The notes under the pieces: generated by a model | The model's database searches: none | Seen by the model: the letters and a program-made list of their open reading frames with translations, nothing else | What the model was told of the DNA's origin: nothing | Translations under genes and position numbers: made by a program | Source: Spinacia oleracea | Taxonomy: Eukaryota > Streptophyta > Magnoliopsida > Caryophyllales > Amaranthaceae | Direction: 5' to 3' | NCBI RefSeq assembly: GCF_020520425.1 | Contig: NC_079491.1 | Coordinates: forward strand, 40,786,027 to 40,850,026 | DNA length: 64,000 bases | Part shown: in pieces, positions 1-11,500 of the stretch | How the letters are laid out: every line of letters starts with the position of its first letter | How positions within the stretch are numbered: position 1 is the stretch's first letter

Positions 1-350
1 CATGAGAGAAAGTTACGTTTTTGTAGATGAAAATGAGATCACAAGTGCAATTCCCAATATACACTTTTTTTTCTTAGAATTTGTGTTAATTATTAATACG
101 GAGTATGTAGGATTATTGGGATTTAATTAATTCTCAGCTAGTAAGCTAGACTTAACAAGTTTAAGATAACCAAAAACAAAAGGTTAAACAATGTAGCTAA
201 ATTTCGATGTATACGGAGTAATGTATTATATATATATATGCTTATATGAGTTCGGATAAGATTTAACCAGATCCAATAATTTTCAATCATACTACTATCT
301 AATAATTTTACTAATTTCAATCACGTTCAATAAGCATCAATATATTACTA
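1..350. other. AT-rich intergenic DNA
   Basis: I see no coding region, RNA gene or element end here. The short ORFs are of chance quality and low complexity. Confidence 0.5.
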
Positions 351-613
351 CTCCCTTAATCCCTAAAACATTGTCCCATTGCAATATTTTTTGTCAAATT
401 TTGTAAACATTGACCATGAATTCTCATTAGCCTATAAGAAATAATATAATGATGTGGGGACTTGTTAGATTCGTTTCAATATACGAAGTATATTTTTGGA
501 ATATCAACTATATATAATTTCTACGCTAGTAGAATTAAAAACATTACATTTTAAGTCGTGAATAAGAGACTGTGAAAAGTAAAATGAAGCGATCTTTTAG
601 AAACGGAGGGAAG
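351..613. mobile_element. Stowaway-like MITE (Tc1/mariner, non-autonomous)
   Basis: The left end begins CTCCCTTAATCCCT after a TA and the right end finishes ACGGAGGGAAG before a TA. This is the plant Stowaway arrangement: CTCCCTCCGT-type inverted ends with a TA target duplication. The interior is AT-rich and has no ORF. Confidence 0.75.
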
Positions 614-703
614 TATATTGAAATAGAAATAGAAATAGAAATTGAAATCAGGTTTCAATAAATTCAAAAATTAAAGATCAAACCACATTCTACAATTAGT
701 AAG

Positions 704-1069
704 TTCAAATAAGTTTGCGAAAATGATAAAGGTCGCAACATGCGACCTTTAAGCCGTGTCACAATGATGACATGACATGCTTATGTGTCATGATTTAAAT
801 TGGAATCTAAAATATTTAACTTATATATCCTATTATACATGTTTAAAATAAAAGTAGGAAAATCTTAATATTCTAATTTGTTTCTTTTTTTATATCGATT
901 ACCTTATTTACATATTTTCATAGTAAATTTTTTGCATTGATAGTAAAAATATTATGATGACTCATATCCTACGTGGCGCCTATATGTACCAATTAAACTC
1001 CGACATGTAAGATTGCGACAACTAAATGTTGTCGCAACTTGCGACCTTTATCATCACCCATAAGTTTGA
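704..1069. repeat. Inverted-repeat bounded segment, MITE-like
   Basis: ATGATAAAGGTCGCAA near 723 returns inverted as TTGCGACCTTTATCAT near 1037. The left arm is itself a hairpin: AAAGGTCGCA, three bases, then TGCGACCTTT at about 728-750. The interior is AT-rich and non-coding. I found no clear target-site duplication, so the superfamily is not assigned. Confidence 0.5.
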
Positions 1070-2630
1070 ATAGATCGAACAAATAATTTTTTTTAAAAAA
1101 AGTAATTCCAAAAAATTTGAGTGTTTTGAGGAAAGTAATAGGGATCAGTGTGTACTTAAAACTGTAGATGTCTCCTGCGGTCGTTGATGCGGAGTAATCG
1201 TAATAGAGTTAGTGTGAAGAGTGAAACTCAAGTTCAAAATATTAATCTTTTTTACTATACTGACTTCCTTCCCAAGGGAGGGACTGAGACTGAAACTGAT
1301 ACTTACACTCAGTTTTTTGCAGTCTCACTTTTTGTTTTCTTAAATTTATTTTTATTTTTATTTTTTCAGATTTATGAAAAGCTGACATAAGCATGACATA
1401 CTGTTATTTCCTTTGGTTCACCATTAAAGTGTAACTAACAAAAGCTTCATTTATTTATAATGTCTTACTTTGCACATTTATAATGTTTGATTGATGATGC
1501 ATGCATGCATGTGTGCCATGCATCATTCATGTCTTTATTATATATATATATATCCATGCATCCATGCATTAGTATGTAACATCATGCATTTATTCTCTCT
1601 TCTATTATTTTGTCTTGAATGTTTGCAGATGAGACCAGAGAGTCGTGAACTACAAACAATAACTTGCTTAAATATTTGTTTCTTTTGTTTTGACTGACTT
1701 AACAATAAACTCTTACTTCTGATTCACCAAAGAATCTTCTTATCCTCTTTCTACATCCCACCTTCACATGAGTTTACACATTAAAAATGGAAGGTAAAAA
1801 AATACAGAAAATATGGACCGGACAAGACTCAGAGCGGGTCGGACCAGCGGGGCCAAAATCAAGCGACTTAATAATCTTCCAATTATAAAATACTTCATAC
1901 AAAGTTGTTTGTCTTCGATATGGGTCGTACAAAATTGAGTTCTACTTCTAACCTTTTAGTCTTTTCAACGTTTAGGACCCTGATTATTTTTTGTACCTTT
2001 TGAGACCTCATCCCCATTTTTGGTCTAGGTTAACTCGCCGGTAACTATACCAATAATTAATTAAAAACCAAAAAAGATACAAAAAAGTAAACTTTAACAT
2101 TCGATTAATGACTTAAGTCAAAGTTGAGGTCCAACTTTTGGTTTTTTTACCTTTCAGGACTCGAACTTTTTATTTTTAACTTTTGGAACCTTATTCTCAT
2201 TTTCCCGCATACCAACATCATTTATAAAAATAATCATGGAAAATTAAATTTTAATAATCCAACCTTTGCCCGGTAATCTATTCACAGTCCCACCTATGAG
2301 GTATTCCTAGCTGATCCAACATTTGATACCCATTTTCTTTTAATGGACCTCATGATCAGTAACCGGAAAAACAAGTCAACAATTTGCGAATTGATTTGAT
2401 TTTGCTGATTTGGAGTTTTTGAATAAATATTTTAAAATCTTTTTGCTGATTTGGACAAGTCTTCATTTACAATTTTATTTTTTGTTCTTGTTTCAGTTCC
2501 TCCCTCTCTCTCCTATGTTATCTTTGTGTGTCTAATATACTACTCTACACTACTCTATACCACCATGGTCAAATGTTGGACCAAGGCGAAATTATCAACA
2601 AAGACTTTCGACGACGGCGAAGAATTCGAT
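1070..2630. other. Intergenic DNA with an ATGC-rich patch
   Basis: No gene is recognised. A patch at about 1494-1590 is made of overlapping ATGCATGC and CATCATGC words. The rest is AT-rich with only short low-complexity ORFs. Confidence 0.4.
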
Positions 2631-3208
2631 GGCCATCCCCCTCGCGGTCCCACTAGCGTACCCCAACAAACTAGCGTTCGACACGTGTCCCACGTACAAC
2701 GACAGTACTCGTTGTGTGGATCCCGTCACCGTAGGTGTCCCTAGGTGAAACGACGTCGTCGGTGCGAGAAGCTTCGTGCGCCGCCGAGTTTCTTATTGCA
2801 AGAGGAGAAAGGGAACTCGGGGCCTGACTCACACTCGCCCTTCCACCGAGTTGGCACCAGCGGCATGCCTGAATCGTCGAACGATTTCGACTCCGGTCAG
2901 ATCCTGGTGTCGATAACTCCCACAATTACATTGGCGGCGGTAAGCGTGGTGGCGAAATCAGAGTAAGCAGAGGAGTATGAATACAGAAGAGAAGGTGAAG
3001 AAGACAACGATTCAGAGAAAGAGAGAGGGTCAGAGTTAAAAGAGAGAGAATCGAGGTTGGAGGAGTACCATTCATGGTGGGTATTGAAGGTTGAAGGTTC
3101 GGAGGCGTCGGTGAGGAAAGTGTTGTTGTTTAGGGGTAGTTGGGGGTAGGCAGAGGGCGCTATTTGTGGTGGTTTTTGGTGGTGGTGGAGGAAGAGAAAG
3201 AGGGACAA
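2631..3208 (-). pseudogene. Subtilisin-like serine protease (subtilase, SBT) pseudogene fragment
   Basis: On the minus strand the first 103 codons contain an inhibitor I9 propeptide match (THHEWYSS, then SLLYSYSSAYSDFA) and run straight into VIVGVIDTRI, the segment around the catalytic Asp. The roughly 70-residue stretch that normally lies between them is deleted. The next codon is a stop. In other frames the family sequence continues ([28 protein letters not shown], then a degraded DG-HT block and LGYASGTARGMA). The His-loop reads GDGIHTTST instead of DGHGTHT, so the catalytic His appears lost. Substrate-binding and Ser regions are absent. Intact relatives are secreted proteases of about 750 residues. 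This is a 5' gene remnant with at least one stop, a deletion and frameshifts. Confidence 0.85.
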
Positions 3209-3727
3209 AGCTCCTTGTTTGGTGTTAATGCGTTTTTTTTAACAGATGAAGAACAAAGAGAGAGAATGGGGGAAACCTTTTTTAATAGGAAATCCAGAAG
3301 AAAAAAAAATTGGAAAAAAATTATATGATTCATTAGCTAGTAATTGAACAAAAATTAAGAAATTTTTTATCATAAATTGTTAATCAGATACATAAATTTG
3401 GCATTAAAGTTTTATACATTAATAAGATCGAATTTCTTATTTTTAAATTGTTTTAGAGTAATAAGTCATATTATATTGTTGCAGTAATGGATAAAAAATT
3501 ACATTAAAATATCAGAGGTCATGAGTTCATTGATTGAACAACATTTTAATATGAGGACGGAATAAAAAAAATGTGTGTGTATGACATCGCGACGACGCCA
3601 TATCACTGAATAAGGAAAAATTATATTTTAGATAAATACGGAGGGAGTATATATAGATATATAGAATGGAAATACATGGAAACATAAATGAAGTCTCAAA
3701 AGTGAAACAGGAAAGTTGGGGTCCTGA
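3209..3727. other. Intergenic, AT-rich
   Basis: No gene is seen. An ACGGAGGGAGTATA end near 3639 resembles one Stowaway terminus, but I could not find its partner. Confidence 0.4.
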
Positions 3728-3996
3728 CACTACAAGAAATTGTACTATTAACGACGGAAAATCCCGTCGCTAAAGGCCAATAATTGTTGATTAACGACGG
3801 GATTTTCCGTCGCGAACCCGTCATAAAAGGGGGCCGTCGTTAATGGGAAATCCCGTCGTTAACCTGTCGTAAAAGACATTTGTGACGGCTGTTCCCGTCT
3901 TTGTTGGGTTGTTATCCCCGTCGCAAAAACCCTTTTACGACGAGATTTTTACCCGTCGTTATTAGGTTGTCATAAAAGATATAAATTTTTGTAGTG
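3728..3996 (+). mobile_element. CACTA-type MITE, copy 1
   Basis: It starts CACTACAAGAAATTG and ends AAATTTTTGTAGTG, with a 3-bp target duplication TGA on both sides, as expected for CACTA transposons. The 269-bp interior is built from repeated ACGACGGG and CCCGTCGT words, so either strand can fold. There is no ORF. It belongs to the same family as the elements at 4091, 4451 and 49003. Confidence 0.85.
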
Positions 3997-4090
3997 TGAA
4001 AGGTGAAGAAACGAAAAGACTACTACTCAAACTTTGGATTTACTTTAACATTTTAATCTAAGGACCTAACCTTTCAAAATGTCACAAATT

Positions 4091-4366
4091 AACAAGAAGT
4101 TGTACTATTAACGACGGGAAATCCCGTCGCAAAAGGCCAATAATCGTTGATTAACGACGGGATTTCCTGTCGCGAACCCGTCATAAAAGGGGGCCGTCGT
4201 TAATAGAAATCCCGTCGTAAATCCGTCGTAAACCCGTCGTAAAAGACATTTGCGGCGGTTATTCCCGTCATTGTTTGGTTGTTAGCCCCGTCGCAAAAGG
4301 CTTTTGCGACGGGATTTTTGACCCGTCGTAATTAGGTTGTCGTTAAAGATACAAATTCTTGTAGTG
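4091..4366 (+). mobile_element. CACTA-type MITE, copy 2 (eroded left end)
   Basis: It is nearly identical inside to the copies at 3728 and 4451. The right end AAATTCTTGTAGTG is intact. The left end reads AACAAGAAGTTGTACTA, so the terminal CACTA is lost. It lies about 95 bp from copy 1 in the same orientation. Confidence 0.8.
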
Positions 4367-4450
4367 TGTTCTACATGATCGGTAAAGAAGAATGAGTTCC
4401 CAAACGGTGAAAAAAAGTCATAATTAAACGATTAAAAACTAAAGGTTAAA

Positions 4451-4729
4451 CACTACAAGAAATTGTACTATTAACGACGGGAAATCCCGTCGCGAAAGGC
4501 CAATAATCTTTGATTAACGACGGGATTTCCTGTCGCGAACCCGTCATAAAAGGTGGCCGTCGTTAATAGAAATCCCGTCGTAAATTCGTCGTAAACCCGT
4601 CGTAAAAGACATTTACGACGGTTATTCCCGTCATTGTTTGGTTGTTAACCCCGTCGCAAAAGGCTTTTGCGACGGGATTTTTGACCCGTCGTAATTAGGT
4701 TGTCGTTAAAGATACAAATTCTTGTAGTG
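4451..4729 (+). mobile_element. CACTA-type MITE, copy 3
   Basis: It starts CACTACAAGAAATTG, ends CTTGTAGTG, and is flanked by AAA on both sides (3-bp duplication). Its interior is closer to copy 2 than to copy 1, for example the shared TTAATAGAAATCCCGTCG. This suggests copies 2 and 3 are more recent sisters. Confidence 0.85.
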
Positions 4730-5652
4730 AAACCTTAAATATAAGCTAAAATGTTATAAAATTTGGTTTATATTAGGTCCGATTTTTGCAGTGGCGATGA
4801 CCAACCCTAGCTAGTGTAGTCACAAAAATATTAGTAAATCCGAAGTACATTTTTTTTTCCCCTAACAGTATCCCCTAGGTCCCAAAAAGTATTAAGCTGG
4901 GAAACTAAGACAAATCACGTTTAATTTTGATTTGGATAACATTACGAACTTTATCTGAAAAAACCAGGGATCGTATATTATATTTAAGTTTACTTTGAGA
5001 GATGGAATGTGCCAAAAGAATTTGTTTATAGGGCTCACCGTTCACCCTTTAATTATTTTCTCACTTCTCCTTTTCCTTGGTTCTCTTGGTTCGAATTATA
5101 AGATTGGAATGCCAAACTAAATAAGTATTGAGTCTTCTTTGTAAAATATAAATAAAAATAAAACAAAAGCACGTAGTAGGGTTCGCACACGTGCGAACGT
5201 CATTGTAGTGTGTAATTAAGGTGGTTATAAACGTCCAACTTTCCATGGCAATGATAGTAGGATACTACGTACTAGTCTGTTTGAAATTAGAATAGAGATT
5301 TGAGAGGGGGAAAGATGTAGCAAAATTATTCTATTATTTAATTTAATTTAATTAATTAAGTTATATTGAAAGGTCTTTTATAGGCTCGTAAAATATAATT
5401 CCTCTGTTTTGTTATTATTGCACCATTTAACGTTTTACGCTTGTCAATGAAAAACTTTAGCCATTAATATCTGTTACTATAAATTAGCTAAAATTATAAT
5501 ATATAGTTGATACTTTGAGAACATATATCGAGACAGATATAACAAGATCTCACATGACTATATAATTCGTTAAGTATAAATCACAAAATATTTGATAAAA
5601 GAGTGTGTGAATAATGTATATTTGCAAATGGTGCAATTATAAAATATTTCCT
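4730..5652. other. Intergenic, AT-rich
   Basis: No gene is recognised and only short ORFs are present. I could not delimit any element here. Confidence 0.4.
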
Positions 5653-5820
5653 CTTTTTTTTTTGGTATACCATCCGGTTCACCCTTAGGGTTGATCCGGA
5701 TTCGGGGCGAGTTCTGAGTGGATATGTTACAGTTCCCTCCCGATTGTTGTTGCGGGGGATCGAACACGGGTTCTCCCTACCAAGTTCAGCCTCAATCACC
5801 ACTGAACCAATAGACAATTG
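5653..5820 (-). mobile_element. tRNA-derived SINE
   Basis: Read on the minus strand, there is an RNA polymerase III box A (TGGTTCAGTGG, 5799-5809) and about 30 bp later a box B (GTGTTCGATCC, 5757-5767). A tRNA-unrelated body follows, ending in an A-run (T-run at 5654-5663 on the plus strand). This is the plan of a plant SINE mobilised by LINE machinery. I did not find an unambiguous target-site duplication, so the outer limits are approximate. Confidence 0.75.
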
Positions 5821-6054
5821 GTCCATTTTTATATAGTTGCAACATTTTCCTAAAATGGAAATGTCAATATAGTTGCAACACACTTAAAATGGAAATATTT
5901 TTTACCCAAAGTTACAATTTTACACCTAAGATGAAGTAAGTAATGTGATTAAAGTGGTTGTGGCCTCAGTCAAGTACACTTTCTTAAGTACCGTGTAGAG
6001 GGGTATGTTGCAACAATAAAGAATCGGATGAAGTACTAAACGGATGAAGTACTA

Positions 6055-6326
6055 CTCCCTCCATATTTTAAAAAGAGATATACTTTCCTTAAACGGTCGC
6101 ATTTTAAAAAGATATACATTTTCTTTTTTTTGACATGTTTTGGTCCCAACTCCAATTATATGAATATTTCTTTTTTTTTGTAGTTTCACACTTACTCACA
6201 TCATCTTTTTACTATAATAAATAATTCAACCACTACCCCACTTTCTTCTTATTTTAATAAATTTAACTCACTTTCCTAAAAATACATGCCGATTAAAGTG
6301 TATCTCTTTTTAAAATACAAATGGAG
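6055..6326. mobile_element. Stowaway MITE
   Basis: The left end CTCCCTCCATATTTTAAAAA and the right end TTTTTAAAATACAAATGGAG are inverted repeats of about 28 bp with few mismatches. TA precedes (6053-6054) and follows (6327-6328). No coding capacity. Confidence 0.85.
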
Positions 6327-6870
6327 TACTTTGCTAGAATTTGGAATAATGCACTAACACATTACTGTCCAATAATAATATTCATGTTCCTAGAATTAAT
6401 GACCACTAATACACTAATTTTGAGCATAATTTTTAACCTTATCGACATACATAGTCTTGTGCTTCGTATAATGGAGTATCAATTCATCACCCCATTAATT
6501 AAGGGGATTTTTAATCGACGTCCTATTTCGCTAAAAACGCCCGCGTATTAATGTTAAAAGGACAATTATACCCTTTACTTAAAAACTAATTAATAAATTT
6601 TCAATAAATACAATTTTTAAAAAATGACTAATTTGTTAACTAAATTTACAATTTTTATGAATCGAAAATGATAAATAATTTAAAAGTTTGTGACTTGTAT
6701 TTTTAAACAAAAAAATTCTTACAATTTTTTTTTCAATTACAATATTTATATTAATTAAGATTATAAACGAAATAATTAAGATTAAACTTCTTTTTTCTTT
6801 TTGGTTTGTACATTGGTGCAAAATTTGGAATTGAAAAGGATTTTTTTTAATATATATTATAAACAGTGCC

Positions 6871-7009
6871 CAATTGGTGGCTCTATGCCAATGGTGCCCG
6901 CCCAGAAATGGCGGCAACCACCATGGCTCAGCCACCCAAGATCAGCGGCTGAGCCATGGTGGCTGCCGCCATTTTAGGGCGGCACTCCATGGCTTAGAGC
7001 TTCCAATTA
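6871..7009. repeat. Long foldback (hairpin) 1
   Basis: The core arms of 28 nt (6906-6933 and 6947-6974) are complementary with one mismatch around a 13-nt loop. Pairing continues imperfectly outward to about 6871 and 7009. A transcript from either strand would form a stem of about 60 bp. Confidence 0.8.
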
Positions 7010-7084
7010 CGTGCGGCAACAGGGTACGAATTCCACGAGAAATCCCGCAGCCCAGAACGACCGGCCAGTCGACCGCTACTTCAG

Positions 7085-7215
7085 CCGCCGTACACCCAGA
7101 TCGACCGACCACCCAAGCCGCCGTACACCCAGATCGACTGACCACCCCTAACCCAAAACGACCGACCACCCCTAACCCTAACCCCCGCCGCCGTACACCC
7201 GTGTCTTGCTCTGTT
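7085..7215. repeat. GC-rich tandem repeats
   Basis: A unit of about 33 bp around GCCGCCGTACACCCAGATCG occurs at least twice. Shorter CCGACCACCCCTAACC units follow. This lies between the two foldbacks in the long-TIR element. Confidence 0.6.
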
Positions 7216-7243
7216 CCATTTTTTTGTCTACTCGATCCCTGCT

Positions 7244-7397
7244 GCCGCCCAAAGAAGGAGGCCAAAATCGTGGTACACCGGTCAGAAACAGCGGCTGCAA
7301 CCATGGCCCAGCCGCAGATCTTGCAAGGTTGAGCCATGGTCGCCACCGCTAGTTCTGAGCGGCTGTACCACGGTTCCGGCCTCCTTCTTTGGGCGGC
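7244..7397. repeat. Long foldback (hairpin) 2
   Basis: GCCGCCCAAAGAAGGAGGCC at 7244-7263 pairs perfectly with its complement at 7378-7397. Pairing continues inward, with mismatches, through the CCATGG core. The core resembles foldback 1, so the two probably derive from one inverted duplication. Confidence 0.8.
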
Positions 7398-7618
7398 ATT
7401 CTTATTTAAAAAAAAAATTGTTTGATTTAAATTAAGTATAAATGCTATTTTCCCCTAAATTAAAAAAAATACATTAATAATTTCGTAATATATTTTTTAA
7501 CATTTGTGAATTTCAATAATAATAATAATTATTATTATTGTGAATTTCGTAATATTATTATATTTTATTTATTTATTATTATTATTGTTGTTGTTACTAT
7601 TATTATGAAACTTTTTAC

Positions 7619-7657
<39 letters not shown>

Positions 7658-7801
7658 AATCAAATGCTAACAAAGTCAAATAATTTACAAATAGTTATTA
7701 TTATTATTATGGCATAGAATTTTATAAGGGCAAATTCGTCTTTTCATATAAAAAATGCGGACGATTTTAGCGTACGCGGACGTCGAATAGCGATACACTT
7801 T

Positions 7802-8492
7802 ATTAATAAGGACGCTAATTATATTTGGTATATTCTTCGTATGATTTTGAAAAAGGAAAAAAATATATAAAAATTGGTAGAATAGAATGACAGAACGACA
7901 AGGCTAGAAAAGCTAGAAGCAGAGGTTGGATTCATAGATAGGTGGGTTTGAGTATGTAGTGACGCAAGGGATGATTTGACAAGTAACTGAAGAAAATAAG
8001 TAGAAAGGATTGATTATATTATCGATAGACACATAAACTTAATTGGAGTGTTGAATATAGCCTTAATTAGAAAGTCTGTCTTCTTGTTGATCAGTCTCCT
8101 TCATCACTTACTACTGCTTATGTGTTATGAAAAAGAGAAGATACCTTGAAATCCCCCATTTCTATTTCTATTTCTCTATAATACATACCACTATTGCTCT
8201 TCCTTTTTTTGTATTTCTTTTTTCTGCAACCTGTTTTATTGTGCCCAAATTTTGAAGACCGTTTTCCGTATATATACAGTATGACGTCTGTCTTAGACTG
8301 ATAGTAGTCTGCTAGTAATGCATGTGTGTTTTCAAATTAATCTCAATAAGGTTACAACTCATCGCAATTCTTTATTACGACCACCTTTTCCAAATTAGGC
8401 CATACCATATGTCACATGAAGCCAACGGAACAAATGACTTCTCCCTAAGACTTGGGCCTCACCACTTTTAGAGTTTTAGCCCATTTTTTTAT
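7802..8492. other. Intergenic, AT-rich
   Basis: No gene is recognised. The right end contains the first copy of the LINE target-site duplication. Confidence 0.4.
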
Positions 8493-8511
8493 TTAACAAA
8501 CCCTATTCCTT
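8493..8511. repeat. LINE target-site duplication, left copy
   Basis: The 19-bp sequence beginning TTAACAAACCC is repeated exactly at 15945-15963, on the other side of the LINE. Confidence 0.9.
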
Positions 8512-8542
8512 TTTTTTTTTTTAAAAGGTAAGAAAAAGGAAC

Positions 8543-11500
8543 TTAGGTACCACTTCGCACAAGGGTGTAGCCTAAGTAGTCACTCTGTACAATTTCGTCT
8601 AACTTGGGGGTGGAGTTCGGGGAAATACACATAGGATTACAAATAAGATGACCTACATTAGCAATCCAATCTGCTGCTTTGTTTGCTTCTCTGTATATGT
8701 GACTGATGTGAGCTGAGTCAAACAGCTGAAGGAGAATCTTGCTGTCATGAATAATGTTTTGCAGTTTCCAAGGGGGCTTCCAAGTACCTTTTAAAGAGTT
8801 AATCACTAGTAGATTATCTCCTTCGATGTGAATATCCTTTATACCTAGTCTTATTGCTTCTTGGATTCCTTTGTGAAGGGCCAGGGCTTCGGCCATATAG
8901 ACTTGAGAGTTGCCGAAGTTGAAAGCCTTAGCCTCGATAGCAGTCCCGGTGCTGTTTCTGATAATGATTCCTCCTGCTGCTGACGAAGATTTGCGAGAAC
9001 CATCGAAATTTAGTTTGAAGGCGCCTGTGGGGGGTGGGAACCACCTCACAAGGATGGTGGTAGAAGTGGATGATTGGTTAGGAGAAGATGAATGAGTGGT
9101 GAAATGGGTACCTCTAAGTTGATGAGAGTCAATAAGGAGTCTGAGTTCCCATTCTTTAAAGGTATTGAGGGCTCTGAAGAAACAGCGGCAAGTAGAGACC
9201 TTCGTGTTGGAGAAAACTAAGGCATTACGTTCCTTCCAAATAATCCAGCATAGGTTAATGAATTTGCGAAGAGCAACCTGGTTTCGTCTGAGGTAGTCTA
9301 GGGTTTTGAAAAAATCGGTCATAGGGAAGGTGAATTCTAGCTAGTTTTTAGTGAGTCTGTGAGTCCAAACATTTTTTGAGTGTTCACAATGGAGGAATAG
9401 GTGATCTAAGTTTTCGCTAGCTTGATTACATCTTGGGCAGCAATTTGTAGGAATGATTTTCCTATGGAAAAGCGTTTCTTTGGTTGGGAGGCTTTTATGA
9501 CAGATTTGCCAAAGGAAAATTTTCAGTTTCGGAGCTATATTAAGCTTCCAGATCCATCTAAACTTCCATTTGTCGTCAGTTTTGGGGAGGTCGTGAGCAA
9601 GCCAGGTTGCAGATTTAACTGAAAAGTCCCCAGAATTTGTGCAGCCCCAGATGGGAATGTCCTGTAGGTTGTTGACAGGAATAGGAATTCCTCTAATCAA
9701 TTGGACCGCATCAGGAGGAAGAACTGAATATAACTTTGCAATATCCCAGTTTTTAGTCTCGTCAATGAAAAAGCTTACCGTCTTACTATTGTCAATAAGA
9801 TTCGTAGATATACCCGGAAACTCAGCCAAGGCGTATTGACCAATCCAATTGTCTTTCCAAAAATTAATGGTGTTTCCATTCCCTAATTTCCACCTTATAC
9901 CTTTTCTAAGAATTTCTCTTTGGTTCAGAATACTGGAACAGATAGGCGAGTCTCTAGATTTCTTTTTTGCTGAGAAAAAATTGTTATTTTGGAGATATTT
10001 CTTACGCATAATTTTAGCCCACATATTATCTTCGTCTGTTAGGACTTTCCAACCAAGTTTAGCTATGAAGGCTCTATTTAGCGGATAAGTTCTTCGTAGG
10101 CCGAGACCCCCTTGCTCCTTGGGTTGACAGACCTTTTTCCAGGCGATTAGAGGGAGTGCATTCCCTGTTCTGTTTTGGTTCCAAAAGAATTGACGGTGAG
10201 AAACATCCATTTGATGACATAGCTTTTGCGGAATCAGGAAGGAGGAGCAGATGTAGGCTGGAAGCGACTCGAGGTTACTCTGAATGAGAGTCATTCTTCC
10301 TGCTTTAGACAGAAAATTGGCCTGCCATGAGTTGATGCGGTTTTCATTTTTTTGCAGAATGCGTTGATAGTCTGCTCTGGTGGGGGTGAATCACGAGAAG
10401 TGGGCGCCCAGGTATCTACCCAGCGACATGGATTTTGTCATGTTGAAAATGCTAGAAAGAGAGTCTCTCTTTGAATGAGTGATATTCTTTGAGAAAATAA
10501 TAGCCGATTTATGGAAGTTGACGAGTTGTCCCGAGAGTTGACAGAAATCAGTAATGATTTTTAGAAGGTTATGGCAAGCAGAGTTTGTGGCTTTACAAAG
10601 GAGTAGACTATCGTTTGCGAACATCAGACATGGAATTTTAGCGGTCTGCGGAGCAATTTTAAACCCCAGTCCCTGGCTGGGCCTCGCACTAGCATTGTTA
10701 AGCATAATTATAAAGACTTCCATACAGATGATGAAGAGATACGGCGAAAGAGGGTCGCCTTGTCTTAAGCCCCTAGAGATGGGGTAAAAAACTTGGTCGT
10801 CTCGTTATTAACTTTAAGGGAGTAAGATACTGTTGTGACCGTTGCTTTAACCCAGTTGATCTAGGTTGCCGGGAATCCCAATTTGTCTAGAACTACCCAT
10901 AGGAAGTCCCATTCTATCCTATCGTAGGCTTTTTCCATATCTAGATTAAGCGCACACCAGCCAGTTTTCGATTTTGATTTTTTAAAAACATTCAGAATTT
11001 CTTGCACCAGCAGGAGGTTATCGTGAATTGATCTACCAGGGGTGAAGGCATTTTGAAAGGGGCTAATGTGTTTCTTAAGAAAAGGGCTTAGCCTAGTGAC
11101 TAGGAGTTTAGAGATAGCCTTATAGATCGTACTACAAAGACTGATTGGCCTAAAGTGGTTGGGATTCTCAGGATTGTCATTTTTAGGGATAAGGGCTATC
11201 AGTGTGTGATTAAGAAACGACGGTAGATGACCATGAGAGAAAAAACTCTTGATCGCTAAAGAGATCTCTGGCCCAATAGTTTTCCAGTAAGTTTGGAAGA
11301 ATTTCGGACCAAACCCGTCTGATCCTGGAGCCTTAAGTGGATTCATACTGAAGAAACTCTCCTTGATTTCATCATCAGAGAAGGGGGCAACTAGATTTTC
11401 ACTCTCTGCACTAGTAACTAATTGTGGCAGAAAATCTAGATTAAAAGTCCTACCATTTTGGACGGAGGACTTAAACCTGTTTTTAAAAGATTCGTAAAGA

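Larger units (their letters stand above)
6500..7801. mobile_element. Long-TIR, Mutator-like non-autonomous element with GC-rich cargo
   Basis: About 78 bp at 6500-6578 returns inverted at 7724-7801. Shared blocks include AAGGG, CGTCC and TTTAGCG, arranged around CGACGTCC on the left and GGACGTCG on the right. Flanks resemble a 9-bp duplication (about 7 of 9 matching, CATTAATTA and TATTAATAA). Long inverted ends with 9-bp duplications point to the Mutator superfamily. The AT-rich ends enclose a GC-rich block at 6870-7400, which suggests captured sequence (Pack-MULE style), but I recognise no host protein in it. A (TTA)n microsatellite occupies about 7506-7715. Confidence 0.6.

Noticed and set aside
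1184-1697. Two 68-codon plus frames
   Set aside because: Low-complexity Phe/Leu runs and ATGC repeats with no coding character.
5395-5500. Possible Stowaway end (CCTCTGTTTTGTTATTATTGCACC)
   Set aside because: Resembles a CTCCGTTT-type end but no inverted partner with TA flank was found.
7140-7195. Telomere-like CCCTAACCC repeats
   Set aside because: Only two to three degenerate units, CCCTAAC rather than the plant CCCTAAA, inside a GC-rich tandem block.
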